DNA of 64,000 nt, taken from the NCBI GenBank assembly GCA_964036665.1, contig OZ038530.1:124001-188000 (forward strand), in the 5' to 3' direction. A program made the translations under genes and the position numbers. Shown piece by piece: positions 42,591 through 52,007 of this stretch. A model generated the notes under the pieces. That model was given only the letters and a program-made list of their open reading frames with translations, had not been told where the DNA came from and ran no database searches. The DNA comes from Gordius sp. MW1. Its lineage: Eukaryota > Nematomorpha > Gordioida > Gordea > Gordiidae. Position 1 is the stretch's first letter. Each line of letters begins with the position of its first letter.

Positions 42591-45500
42591 TGACCGTCCG
42601 TGACCGTCCGTGTCCGTCCGTGACCGTCCGTGACCATCCGTGACCGTCCGTGTCCGTCCGTGTCAATCCGTGACGATCCGTGACCGTCCGTCCTTCCAAC
42701 CTAAATAATGCTTAGATAGCAAATTAAAGCCAAATTATTTATTTTTTAATTGCTATGCAATTTATGGGCTCGCTTTTTGTTGTCCGTACGTTGTCCGTCC
42801 GTGTCCGTCCGTCCTGCCCAACGTAAATAATGCTTAGATACATATCAAATTAAAGCCAAAATGATTTATTTTTTAATTGCTCTGCAATATATGGGCTCGC
42901 TTGTGTCCGTCCCTGTCCGTCCGTGTCCGTCCGTGTCGTTCCGTGACCGTCCGTTACCGTCCGTGACCATCCGTGACTATCCGTGACCATCCGTGACCAT
43001 CCGTGACCGTCCGTGACCTCCGTGACCGTCCGTGACCATCCGTGACCGTCCGTGACCATCCGTGACCATCCGTGACCTTCCGTGACCATCCGTGACCGTC
43101 CGTGACCATCCGTGACCGTCCGTGACCGTCCGTGACCATCCGTGACCGTCCGTGACCATCCGTGACCATACGTGACCGTCCGTGACAATCCGTGACCATC
43201 CGTGACCGTCCGTGACCATCCGTGACCGTCCGTGACTATCCGTGACCGTCCGTGACCGTCCGTGACCATCCGTGACTATCCGTGTCCGTCCGTTGTCCGT
43301 CCGTCCTTCCAACGTAAATAATGCTTAGATAGCAAATTAAAGCCAAATTATTTATTTTTTAATTGCTTAGCAATTTTTGGGTCTGGCTTTTTGTTGTCCG
43401 TCCGTTGTGCGTCCGTGTCCGTCAGTTGTCCGTCCGTGTCTGTCCGTGACCGTCCGTTGTCCGTCCGTCCTTCCAACGTAAATAATGCTTAGATAGCAAA
43501 CTAAAGCCACATTATTTATTTTTTAATTGCTATGCAATTTATGTGTCTCGCTTTTTGTTGTCCGTCCGTTGTCCGTCCGTGACCATCCGTAACCCTCCGT
43601 GACCGTCCGTGTCCGTCCGTGTCCATCCGTGACCGTCCGTTGTTTGTCCGTGTCCGTCCGTCCTGCCCAACGTAAATAATGCTTAGATAGATATCAAATT
43701 AAAGCCAAATTATTTATTTTTTAATTGCTTAGCAATTTTTGGGTCTCGCTTTTTGTTGTCCGTCCGTTGTGCGTCCGTGTCCGTCAGTTGTCCGTCCGTG
43801 TCTGTCCGTGACCGTCCGTTGTCCGTCCGTCCTTCCAACGTAAATAATGCTTAGATAGCAAACTAAAGCCACATTATTTATTTTTTAATTGCTATGCAAT
43901 TTATGTGTCTCGCTTTTTGTTGTCCGTCCGTGACCATCCGTGACCATCCGTGACCGTCCGTGATCATCCGTGACCGTCCGTGACCGTCCGTGACCATCCG
44001 TGACCATCCGTGATAGTTCGTGACCATCCGTGACCATCCGTGACCGTCCGTGACCATCCGTGACCGTCCGTGACCATTCGTGACCGTCCGTGTCCCGTGT
44101 CCGTCCGTCCTTCCAACGTAAATAATGCTTAGATAGCAAATTAAAGCCAAATTATTTATTTTTTAATTGCTATACAATTTATGGGCTCGCTTTTTGTTGT
44201 CCTACCGTGACCATCCGTGACCATCCGTGACCGTCCGTGACCATCCGTGACCGTCCGTGACCATCCGTGACCGTCCGTGACCGTCCGTGACCGTCCGTGA
44301 CCATCCGTGACCGTCCGTGACAATCCGTGACCGTCCGTCCTTCCAACGTAAATAATGCTTAGATAGCAAATTAAAGCCAAATTATTTATTTTTTAATTGC
44401 TATGCAATTTATGGGCTGGCTTTTTGTTGTCCGTCCGTTGTCCGTCCGTGACGATCCGTGACCATCCGTGACCGTCCGTGAACATCCGTGACCGTCCGTG
44501 ATCATCCGTGACCGTCCGTGACCATCCGTGACCGTCCGTTAGCATCCGTGACCATCCGTGACCTTCCGTGACCATCCGTGACCGTCCGTGTCCATCCGTG
44601 ACCATCCGTGACCGTCCGTGACCATCCGTGACCATCCGTGACTATCCGTGACCGTCCGTGACCGTCCGTGACCATCCGTGACTATCCGTGACTATCCGTG
44701 TCCGTCCGTTGTCCCTCCGTCCTTCCAACGTAAATAATGCTTAGATAGCAAATTAAAGCCAAATTATTTATTTTTTAATTGCTATGCAATTTTTGGGTCT
44801 CGCTTTTTGTTGTCCGTCCGTTGTGCGTCCGTGTCCGTCAGTTGTTTGTCCGTGTCTGTCCGTGACCGTTCGTTTTCCGTCCGTTTTTCCAACGTAAATA
44901 ATGCTTAGATAGCAAATTAAAGCCACATTATTTATTTTTTAATTGCTATGCAATTTATGTGTCTCGCTTTTTGTTGTCCGTCCGTTGTCCGTCCGTGACC
45001 ATCCGTAACCGTCCATGACCGTCCGTGTCCGTCCGTGTACATCCGTGACCGTCCGTTGTCCGTCCGTCCTTCCAACGTAAATAATGCTTAGATAGCAAAT
45101 TAAAGCCACATTATTTATTTTTTAATTGCTATGCAATTAATGGGCTCGCTTTTTGTTGTCCTACCGTGACCATCCGTGACCATCCGTGACCATCCGTGAC
45201 CGTCCGTGACAATTTGTGACCATCCGTGACCGTCCGTCCTTCCAACGTAAATAATGCTTAGATAGCAAATTAAAGCCAAATTATTTATTTTTTAATTGCT
45301 ATGCAATTTATGGGCTCGCTTTTTGTTGTCCGTCCGTTGTCCGTCCGTGACGATCCGTGACCATCCGTGACCGTCCTTGGACATCCGTGACCGTCCGTGA
45401 CCATCCGTGACCGTCCGTGACCATCCGTGACCATCCGTGACCTTCCGTGACCATCCGTAACCGTCCGTGTCCATCCGTGACCATCCGTGACTATCCGTGA

Positions 45501-48174
45501 CCGTCCGTGACCGTCCGTGACCATCCGTGACTATCCGTGTCCGTCCGTTGTCCGTCCGTCCTTCCAACGTAAATAATGCTTAGATAGCAAATTAAAGCCA
45601 AATTATTTATTTTTTAATTGCTTAGCAATTTATGTGTCTCGCTTTTTGTTATCCGTCCGCTGTCCGTCCGTGACCATCCGTAACCCTCCGTGACCGTCCG
45701 TGTCCGTCCGTGTCCATCCGTGACCGTCCCTTGTTTGTCCGTGTCCGTCAGTCCTGCCCAACGTAAATAATGCTTAGATAGATATCAAATTAAAGCCAAA
45801 TTATTTATTTTTTAATTGCTATGCAATTTTTGGGTCTTGCTTTTTGTTGTCCGTCCGTTGTCCGTCCGTGACGATCCGTGACCATCCGTGACCGTCCGTG
45901 AACATCCGTGACCATCCGTGACCGTCCGTGACCATCCGTGACCATCCGTGACCTTCCGTGACCATTCGTGACCGTCCGTGTCCATCCGTGACCGTCCGTG
46001 ACCATCCGTGACTATCCGTGACCGTCCGTGACCGTCCGTGACCATCCATGACCATCCGTGACTATCCGTGTCCGTCCGTTGTCCGTCCGTCCTTCCAACG
46101 TAAATAATGCTTAGATAGCAAATTAAAGCCAAATTATTTATTTTTTAATTGCTATGCAATTTTAGGGTCTCGCTTTTTGTTGTCCGTCCGTTGTGCGTCC
46201 GTGTCCGTCAGTTGTCCGTCCGTGTCTGTCCGTGACCGTCCGTTGTCCGTCCGTCCTTCCAACGTAAATAATGCTTAGATAGCAAATTAAAGCCACATTA
46301 TTTATTTTTTAATTGCTATGCAATTTATGTGTCTCGCTTTTTGTTGTCCGTCCGTTGTCCGTCCGTGACCATCCGTAACCCTCCGTGACCGTCCGTGTCC
46401 GTCCGTGTCCATCCGTGACCGTCCGTTGTTTGTCCGTGTCCGTCCGTCCTGCCCAACGTAAATAATGCTTAGATAGATATCAAATTAAAGCCAAATTATT
46501 TACTTTTTAATTGCTATGCAATTTTTGGATCTTGCTTTTTGTTGTCCGTCCGTTGTCCGTCCGTGACCATCCGTGACCATCCGTGACCGTCCGTGACCGT
46601 ACGTGACCATCCGTGACTATCCGTGACCGTCCGTGACCCTCCGTGACCATCCGTGACTATCCGTGACCATCCGTGACCGTCCGTGACCGTCCGTGTCCGT
46701 CCGTTGTCCGTCCGTCCTTCCAACGTAAATAATGCTTAGATAGATATCAAATTAAAGACAAATTATTTATTTTTTAATTGCTATGCAATTTATGGGCTCG
46801 CTTTTTGTTGTCCGTCCGTGACCATCCGTGACCATCCGTGACCGTCCGTGACCATCCGTGACCGTCCGTGACCATCCGTGACCGTCCGTGACCATCCGTG
46901 ACCATCCGTGACCATCCGTGACCATCCGTGACCGTCCGTCCTTCCAACGTAAATAATGCTTAGATAGCAAATTAAAGCCAAATTATTTATTTTTTAATTG
47001 CTATGCAATTTTTGGGTCTCGCTTTTTGTTGTCCGTCCATTGTCCGTCTGTGTCCGTCCGTGTCCGTCCGTGACCGTCCGTGACCGTCCGTGACCGTCCG
47101 TGTCCGTCCGTGTCCGTCCGTGACCGTCCGTGACCATCCGTGACCGTCCGTGACCGTCCGTGACCATCCGTGACCGTCCGTGACCGTCCGTGACCATCCG
47201 TGATAGTCCGTGACCATCCGTGACCATCCGTGACCGTCCGTGACCATCCGTGACCGTCCGTGACCGTCCGTGATAGTCCGTGACCGTCCGTGACCGTCCG
47301 TGACCATCCGTGACCGTCCGTGACCATCCGTGTCCGTCCGTATTCGTCCGTCCTTCCAACGTAAATAATGCTTAGATAGCAAATTAAAGCCAAATTATTT
47401 ATTTTTCAATTGCTATGCAATTTATGGGCTCGCTTTTTGTTGTCCGTCCGTGACCATCCGTGACCATCCGTGACTGTCCGTGACCCTCCGTGACCGTCCG
47501 TGACCATCCGTGACCATCCGTGACCGTCCGTGACCATCCGTGACCGTCCGTGACCATCCGTGACCGTCCGTGACCATCCGTGACCGTCCGTGAACATCCG
47601 TGACCGTCCGTGACCATCCGTGACCGTCCGTGACCGTCCGTGACCATCCGTGACCGTCCGTCCTTCCAACGTAAATAATGCTTAGATAGCAAATTAAAGC
47701 CAAATTATTTATTTTTTAATTGCTATGATGGGCTCGCTTTTTGTTGTCCGTCCGTTGTCCGTCCATGACGATCCGTGACCGTCCGTCCTTCCAACCTAAA
47801 TAATGCTTAGATAGCAAATTAAAGCCAAATTATTTATTTTTTAATTGCTATGCAATTTATGGGCTCGCTTTTTGTTGTCCGTACGTTGTCCGTCCGTGTC
47901 CGTCCGTCCTCCCCAACGTAAATAATTCTTAGATACATATCAAATTAAAGCCAAAATGATTTATTTTTTAATTGCTCTGCAATATATTGGCTCGCTTGTG
48001 TCCGTCCCTGTCCGTCCGTGTCGTTCCGTGACCGTCCGTTACCGTCGGTGACCATCCGTGACTATCCGTGACCATCCGTGACCATCCGTGACCATCCGTG
48101 ACCATCCGTGACCATCCGTGACCAGCCGTGACCGTCCGTGACCGTCCGTCCTTCCAACGTAAATAATGCTTAGA

Positions 48175-49095
48175 TTCAACCCCTTTCCGCTTAAAATGGA
48201 TTGAATCTTAAATCATGCTACCTGGTCAGAAATTTTTAATATTGTTGCTCTAAGAGTCACCATTGCTTCCTTTGGTTGTCTTAAACCTTCGTCATGCACA
48301 AATATTGTCATGTAACTTGGCACAGCATGGCTCAATTAGTTAACTCGGGTGATTGTTGGTCTTTTTCGCTTTTGCTTTAACAAGTATATAGGCTTGTGGT
48401 CTATTCATATAGTTATGCTATGTTCTTAAACGTATAATAAACTTTTAAAAGCGAACAGCACCGACAACGATTTCAATTCGATCGTATAATTCTGGACGCA
48501 AAAGCGACCACCTAATTCCAATCTTGGTTGACGATGCTATAAAAAATGTCCTATGCCAGTTTCTGGCATGTTCATTCAGGGCCTGTCTCTCGTTCATCAT
48601 TAAAGCAATGTCAGCAACAGAAATGAATGAAATAAATAAAAGTTAAGTATTATAAATATTTGGAAAACATTCCGATATTGATATTAAATTATATTTACAA
48701 ATTGTAATGCCGATTTTCTGTCTTATAAAAAAAGATTTATCGAAATTTTTTGCTACAATATTAACCTCCCTAACCCTCCCCCTTTGGACAATCCTCCCTA
48801 TGCCACTCATCTATATAATCTTAATAAATTTTAATTTTTATTTAATGGCCTTATATTTCAAAAAATTTAAATCCCCCCCCCCCTCTTTTAGCGATCCTGC
48901 ATGCAACTGAAAACGTATAAATTAAAGTTAGTCAACTTTTTGAATAAAAAACATTGCCTGTTTCCACAAGTATTTAACAACAATATCATCAATGTGATGC
49001 AAATAATAATTTGATTCTTGAACATCGTATACGATTCAAAGTTTTAGCATTTAATTGGTAAATTTTTACTTTTTTTTATAAATATTTTGCATTAA
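48175..49095. other. AT-rich unique sequence right of the array; no gene seen
   Basis: Unique sequence begins right after a truncated core at 48,174. The first bases contain an imperfect inverted repeat, GATTCAA near 48,172 and TTGAATC near 48,203. A 24-bp stretch near 48,695-48,722 resembles 61,270-61,296 in the same orientation (see findings). A short frame at 48,707-48,910 holds a C11 run and AT-rich codons and is not convincing. Confidence 0.6.
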
Positions 49096-49098
49096 TGT

Positions 49099-49581
49099 TT
49101 GCCCGTTAAAAAGGCTTACCATCTAGGAGATAAATCATTATACGTAACTAGGTATAGGATGCTAGTTAAATGCATAGCGTTATTATTGCCATTAACAATT
49201 TGGTGCTTATCGACCACGTTCTTAGCTTGCTGGTACAAATACAAACTTGAGAGCGAGAAGAAAATTAAAAAATCTAAAAATGGTAAAATTGCTTCCTCCC
49301 CTACAGACAGCGCACCTATATCCCTTTGTATTAAACTACCACATGCTTACAAGAGATCATCTGTGAGGGCCCACAACCAAGGATTGAAAAGTAGGGGTTT
49401 GGACAAATTAACAGAAAAATGTGCGACATCAAGTGGCGACAACTTTGAGTGGGATTACAACTCCTCTAGCTTAGGTGAGCGATCCTTATTAGACAAGGAA
49501 GATTGGGCCAGTGATAATGTTTTAAGTATTGCTAAAAGTGCAAAAAAAGCTAAATTATCTAAAGACCTACCCCCTGATTAA
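49099..49581 (+). CDS. Possible terminal exon: membrane span plus cytoplasmic tail
   Basis: An open frame of about 160 codons begins after a TAA at 49,093-49,095 and ends at the TAA at 49,579-49,581. It has no ATG at its start (TTG at 49,099; first ATG at 49,159). It is therefore either a 3' exon entered through an acceptor such as the AAAAAG at about 49,108-49,113, or a 140-residue protein starting at 49,159. From the inner Met, residues 3-23 are a strong hydrophobic span (IALLLPLTIWCLS and on), followed by a basic stretch with KKIKKSKNGK and a hydrophilic, serine- and acid-rich tail ending DLPPD. This looks like a single-pass protein with a cytoplasmic tail. I recognise no family. An AATAAA lies at 50,018-50,023. 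Chance ORF remains possible, but length, composition and topology argue for coding. Confidence 0.4.
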   Translation: MPVKKAYHLGDKSLYVTRYRMLVKCIALLLPLTIWCLSTTFLACWYKYKLESEKKIKKSKNGKIASSPTDSAPISLCIKLPHAYKRSSVRAHNQGLKSRGLDKLTEKCATSSGDNFEWDYNSSSLGERSLLDKEDWASDNVLSIAKSAKKAKLSKDLPPD

Positions 49582-50024
49582 TTGGAAAAAGGCATTGTTT
49601 GAATATTTATTATTGTTAGCTACAATGTTTTAGAATACGCATGAATTATGGACGAGAAGCTCGACGTTTTGCGCTTTTATGATGACATTTATCCAAACTA
49701 AGTTTTAAAGCAGTTGTAAACTATTATTTTCATGAAACATAAAACTCTTCTGCAACGTTTTTTCATGGGCATCTAGCTAGGCGTTACAAATTTTGTATCG
49801 GATAGTAATGTTTTTTTTTCCTATTTAATCGTTTTCACGAGTTATTTTCATCAAAGCATAATTTATTCTTATGTATATTATCCCCATAGACTAGATAGAC
49901 TGCTCATCAACGCACAAAATATGTACCCTTTTCTCCACCATTTTAATGATAACATGGTAAAGTAGTGATTATTTGGATATTAGTAATTTTTGTAAATTAA
50001 ATAATCTTAAAAAGGTAAATAAAA
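49582..50024. other. AT-rich intergenic stretch, nothing recognised
   Basis: No frame of note, no repeat copy and no RNA gene that I can identify. Confidence 0.5.
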
Positions 50025-50390
50025 CTTGGGCCTTTGGCCCTCATGGGAAGGGGGAGGGGAAGAGAAGGGGGGAAGGGAAGGGGGAACGAAACTCATCTAT
50101 ACTCCGTATAAACGTAGCATATTTGCTATGCAATTTATGGGCGAGAAAGGTGGGAAGGGAAAAGAATGCCTATAGGGGGTATTAAATGCAAAATGATTAG
50201 TTAATTATTTATACAAATTTTCCATTTAATTAAAAAAAAATTGCCCTCTCCGGGATTCGAACGCACATCAGTAGAGGCATAAGCCTTTGTAGGGGCACAG
50301 GGACCTATATCAGTAGAGGCATACGCCCTTGTGGGGAGGGCTTAGGGTAATTATCAATGTTAACCTATTTAAAAACAAAAAAAAACGATT
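50025..50390. mobile_element. Dispersed repeat carrying the satellite core motif, copy 1
   Basis: The copy starts with the small hairpin GGGCC-TTT-GGCCC, then a G/A-rich run (about 50,040-50,095), then TAAACGTAGCATATTTGC leading into the 20-bp satellite core match at 50,123-50,142, then GAGAAAGG and TATAGGGGG. A second copy in the same order lies at 58,675-58,880. The part from about 50,250 holds a reverse-oriented tRNA B box (GGGATTCGAAC) and two copies of ATCAGTAGAGGCATA, so a truncated SINE follows directly. Confidence 0.6.
50123..50142 (+). repeat. Satellite core motif outside the array (copy 1)
   Basis: Twenty bases, TTGCTATGCAATTTATGGGC, are identical to the hairpin-plus-TATGGGC part of the satellite core. 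After it comes GAGAAAGG rather than the satellite's TCGCTTTTTG. Confidence 0.85.
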
Positions 50391-50397
50391 CATAATT

Positions 50398-50586
50398 TGG
50401 CCAATGGTCATTTTTTCATTGGTCAGTAGCCAGCGGACGGCCAAAAAGTCATATTATCAATGTTATGAACAAGAACAAAATATATATTTAATTTAAAAAA
50501 AAAATTTTTGTTCTCTTCGGGATTCGAACTCGTTGCTTCCTGTTTACAAGCTGTTCGCTATAACCACTCACACCCTGCTGGTATTA
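50398..50586 (-). mobile_element. tRNA-derived SINE with A and B boxes
   Basis: On the minus strand the head reads CAGGGTGTGAGTGGTTATAG (A-box region, 50,557-50,578) and AGTTCGAATCCCG (B box, about 50,518-50,530). These are spaced as in a tRNA, with an anticodon-arm-like CTTGTAA between them. A poly-T/poly-A stretch follows, then the body with GACTTTTTGGCCGTCCGC and the CCAATGG/CCATTGG inverted repeat (50,399-50,425). RNA polymerase III would transcribe such an element from these internal boxes. Copy at 58,908-59,108 has the same order. Tail and target duplications are not resolved because copies are nested. Confidence 0.65.
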
Positions 50587-50764
50587 AAAAAAGCTGTGTA
50601 ATTTTTATTTATAATGAAAATAATTTTTTGAATGGTAGAAGTTTTTATGTTATATATATAGATAATGAAATAATAAAGTTGTGTTTTATGTTTATTATAT
50701 AATAAAATGAAACAATCATAGAAAATCAATATATTATAGATAATCTAACAAATATAAATTATTA

Positions 50765-50841
50765 TGAAAAAATGGGGGGCCGCAAAAAAATTATAAAATA
50801 TTTGAGGGGGGGGCCATGTATAAAACGGTTAAGAACCACTG
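50765..50841 (-). mobile_element. Solo terminal part of a hAT-type transposon
   Basis: Read on the minus strand from 50,841, the end is CAGTGGTTCTTAACCG followed by an AT stretch, GGCCCCCCCC and GCGGCCCCCC. CAGTGGTTCT(T/C)AA(C/A)C is a very common terminal inverted repeat of non-autonomous hAT elements. The partner end is not found in this window, so this is a truncated copy. Confidence 0.55.
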
Positions 50842-50955
50842 ATTTAAAACACTTCAGCAATAGGCGTTTTTTGATCATCAAATATTCAAGAATTTGGTTC
50901 AGTATTTTATAATGATTTTGAGAGGAGCATTTCGAAATTTTAGCCTTTACTTAAA

Positions 50956-51160
50956 AACAATTTGGCCAATGGTCATTTTTTTTATTGGTCAGTACCAAGA
51001 GACGGTCTATAAATACATGAGAGCCGAAAAAAAAACGAAAAAAAAATTTCAAATCACAATTTGGCTAATGGTCATTTTTTTCCATTGGTCAGTACCAATA
51101 GACGGTCTATAAATACATACGAGTCAAAAAAAACGAAAAATAAAATTTTCGATTCACACT
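50956..51160. repeat. SINE-body tandem units with CCAATGG hairpin
   Basis: Two units of about 100 bp start at 50,960 and 51,059 with TTTGGCCAATGGTCA or TTTGGCTAATGGTCA, a T run and CATTGGTCAGTACCA, then GACGGTCTATAAATACAT. They share the inverted repeat of the SINE bodies but lack a tRNA head. Confidence 0.7.
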
Positions 51161-51320
51161 TTGGCCAATGGTCATTTTTTTCGATTGGGCAGCAGCCAGC
51201 GGACGGCCAAAAAGTCATATTATTAATGGTATTAACAAGAACAATATATTAATTAAAAAAAAAAAATTTTTTTACCCTCTCCGGGATTCGAACTCACATC
51301 AGTAGAGACATAGGATTTTA
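51161..51320 (-). mobile_element. Truncated tRNA-derived SINE
   Basis: The body (CCAATGG inverted repeat, CAGCGGACGGCCAAAAAGTC) is followed on the plus strand by an A/T run and GGGATTCGAACTC (the B box in reverse), then ATCAGTAGAGACATAGG. The A-box end is missing. A 21-base G run follows at 51,332-51,352. Confidence 0.6.
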
Positions 51321-51439
51321 TGGGGGGGGGGGGGGGGGGGGGCACAGGGACTCATATCATTAGAGGCATAGGCCCTTCTAGGGAGGGCATATGGTAAATG
51401 TCAATGTTAGCCAAAAAAACAACAACAAAAAATTCGATT

Positions 51440-51630
51440 CACACTTTGGCCAATGGTCATTTTTTTTATTGGTCAGCAGCCAGCGGACGGCCAAAAAGTC
51501 ATATTATCAATGGTAGTAAGATCAATATATTATTAAATTAAAAAAAAAATAAAAAAATTTTGGCCTCTTCGGGATTCGAACCTACATCAGTAGAGACATA
51601 GGATTTCATGGGGGCATATCTAGAGAGGCA
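51440..51630 (-). mobile_element. Truncated tRNA-derived SINE
   Basis: Same arrangement as the copy 280 bp upstream: hairpin body, AAAAAGTCATATTATCAATGG, a short A/T run, then GGGATTCGAACC (reverse B box) and ATCAGTAGAGACATAGG. Confidence 0.6.
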
Positions 51631-51644
51631 TAAGCGTTAATCGT

Positions 51645-51750
51645 GTAGATACGGTGCGTTACGCGTTACACGTTCGGTGCGTTACATGACGGTGCGCGAC
51701 ACGTTCGGTGAGAGACTTCGGAAAATGGAAAGTGAGCCCATAAATTGCAT
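51645..51750 (-). repeat. Small GC-rich minisatellite joined to the satellite core motif
   Basis: Irregular repeats of CGGTGCGTTAC, ACGTTCGGTG and CGGTGCGCGACACG (51,650-51,720) are followed after about 20 bp by GAGCCCATAAATTGCAT (51,734-51,750). That is the reverse complement of 17 bases of the satellite core. The order is the same as in the large array read on the minus strand (short GC-rich repeats, then core), but the short repeat is a different sequence. Confidence 0.65.
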
Positions 51751-52007
51751 AAAGCGGGCCACTTTGTCGCTAGTTTAGAAAAAAATGGCAATAGCCAGCT
51801 ATTTTTAAAATTTTGCGCGCTAGCTACCGTTACTCCAAAATTATAACGTGTACTTTACAGCTTCGCTTATATAATATGTTATTTAACATAATTATTTATT
51901 CATTTGCGTGCCTTATGATGAATGAATACAAAGTTTTCCTTTTATTTTGGGTCTAACGTTTTTTTTTAACAATTCTTTATTGATGATTTACTATTCAGAG
52001 TAGTTAT
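51751..52007. other. AT-rich intergenic stretch, nothing recognised
   Basis: No gene or repeat family that I can name. Confidence 0.4.

Larger units (their letters stand above)
1..48174. repeat. Giant compound satellite array (AT-rich core plus decamer minisatellite)
   Basis: The whole stretch is a tandem array with no unique sequence in it. Reading the plus strand, each unit starts with CTTCCAACGTAAATAATGC, then TTAGATAG, an optional ATATC, AAATTAAAGCCAAATT, a T-rich run, the hairpin AATTGC-TAT-GCAATT, and TATGGGCTCGC or a variant of it. A run of decamers of the type TCCGTGACCR follows, then TTGTCCGTCCGTC into the next unit. I counted 25 unit starts between positions 147 and 5,849, a mean of about 238 bp, so about 200 units in all. 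Unit length varies with decamer number, from about 3 to more than 30. Decamer variants include TCCGTGTCCG, TCCGTGACGA, TCCGTGACTA, TCCGTGATAG and TCCGTGAGCG. The array runs off the left edge and ends at about 48,174 inside a core, after GCTTAGAT. It contains no gene I can support; function is unknown. Confidence 0.97.

Noticed and set aside
199..47703. More than a hundred minus-strand frames of 60-139 codons with VTDGHGRSRM-type repeats
   Set aside because: They follow from the arithmetic of a stop-free 10-bp repeat: all three frames give the same peptide and all end in the AT-rich core. Starts are mostly within repeats, and frames change when decamers are lost.
1..48174. CRISPR-like look: constant AT-rich core separated by variable stretches
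   Set aside because: The 'spacers' are all made of one decamer, unit lengths vary widely, the genome is eukaryotic, and there are no cas genes.
1..48174. Hammerhead ribozyme in the satellite, as in some animal satellites
   Set aside because: I looked for the CTGANGA and GAAA core motifs in the AT core and decamers and did not find them in a suitable arrangement.
48707..48910. 67-codon plus frame with PPPSF end
   Set aside because: AT-rich codons and a C11 run, no recognisable domain, and part of it matches a dispersed stretch.
50515..50586. A functional tRNA gene
   Set aside because: A and B boxes are present but the acceptor and anticodon stems do not pair, and the sequence runs on into a SINE body.
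50508..51252. Short plus frames at 50,508, 50,894 and 51,061, and at 60,157 and 60,215
   Set aside because: They lie inside SINE bodies and CCAATGG-hairpin repeats and recur only because the repeats recur.
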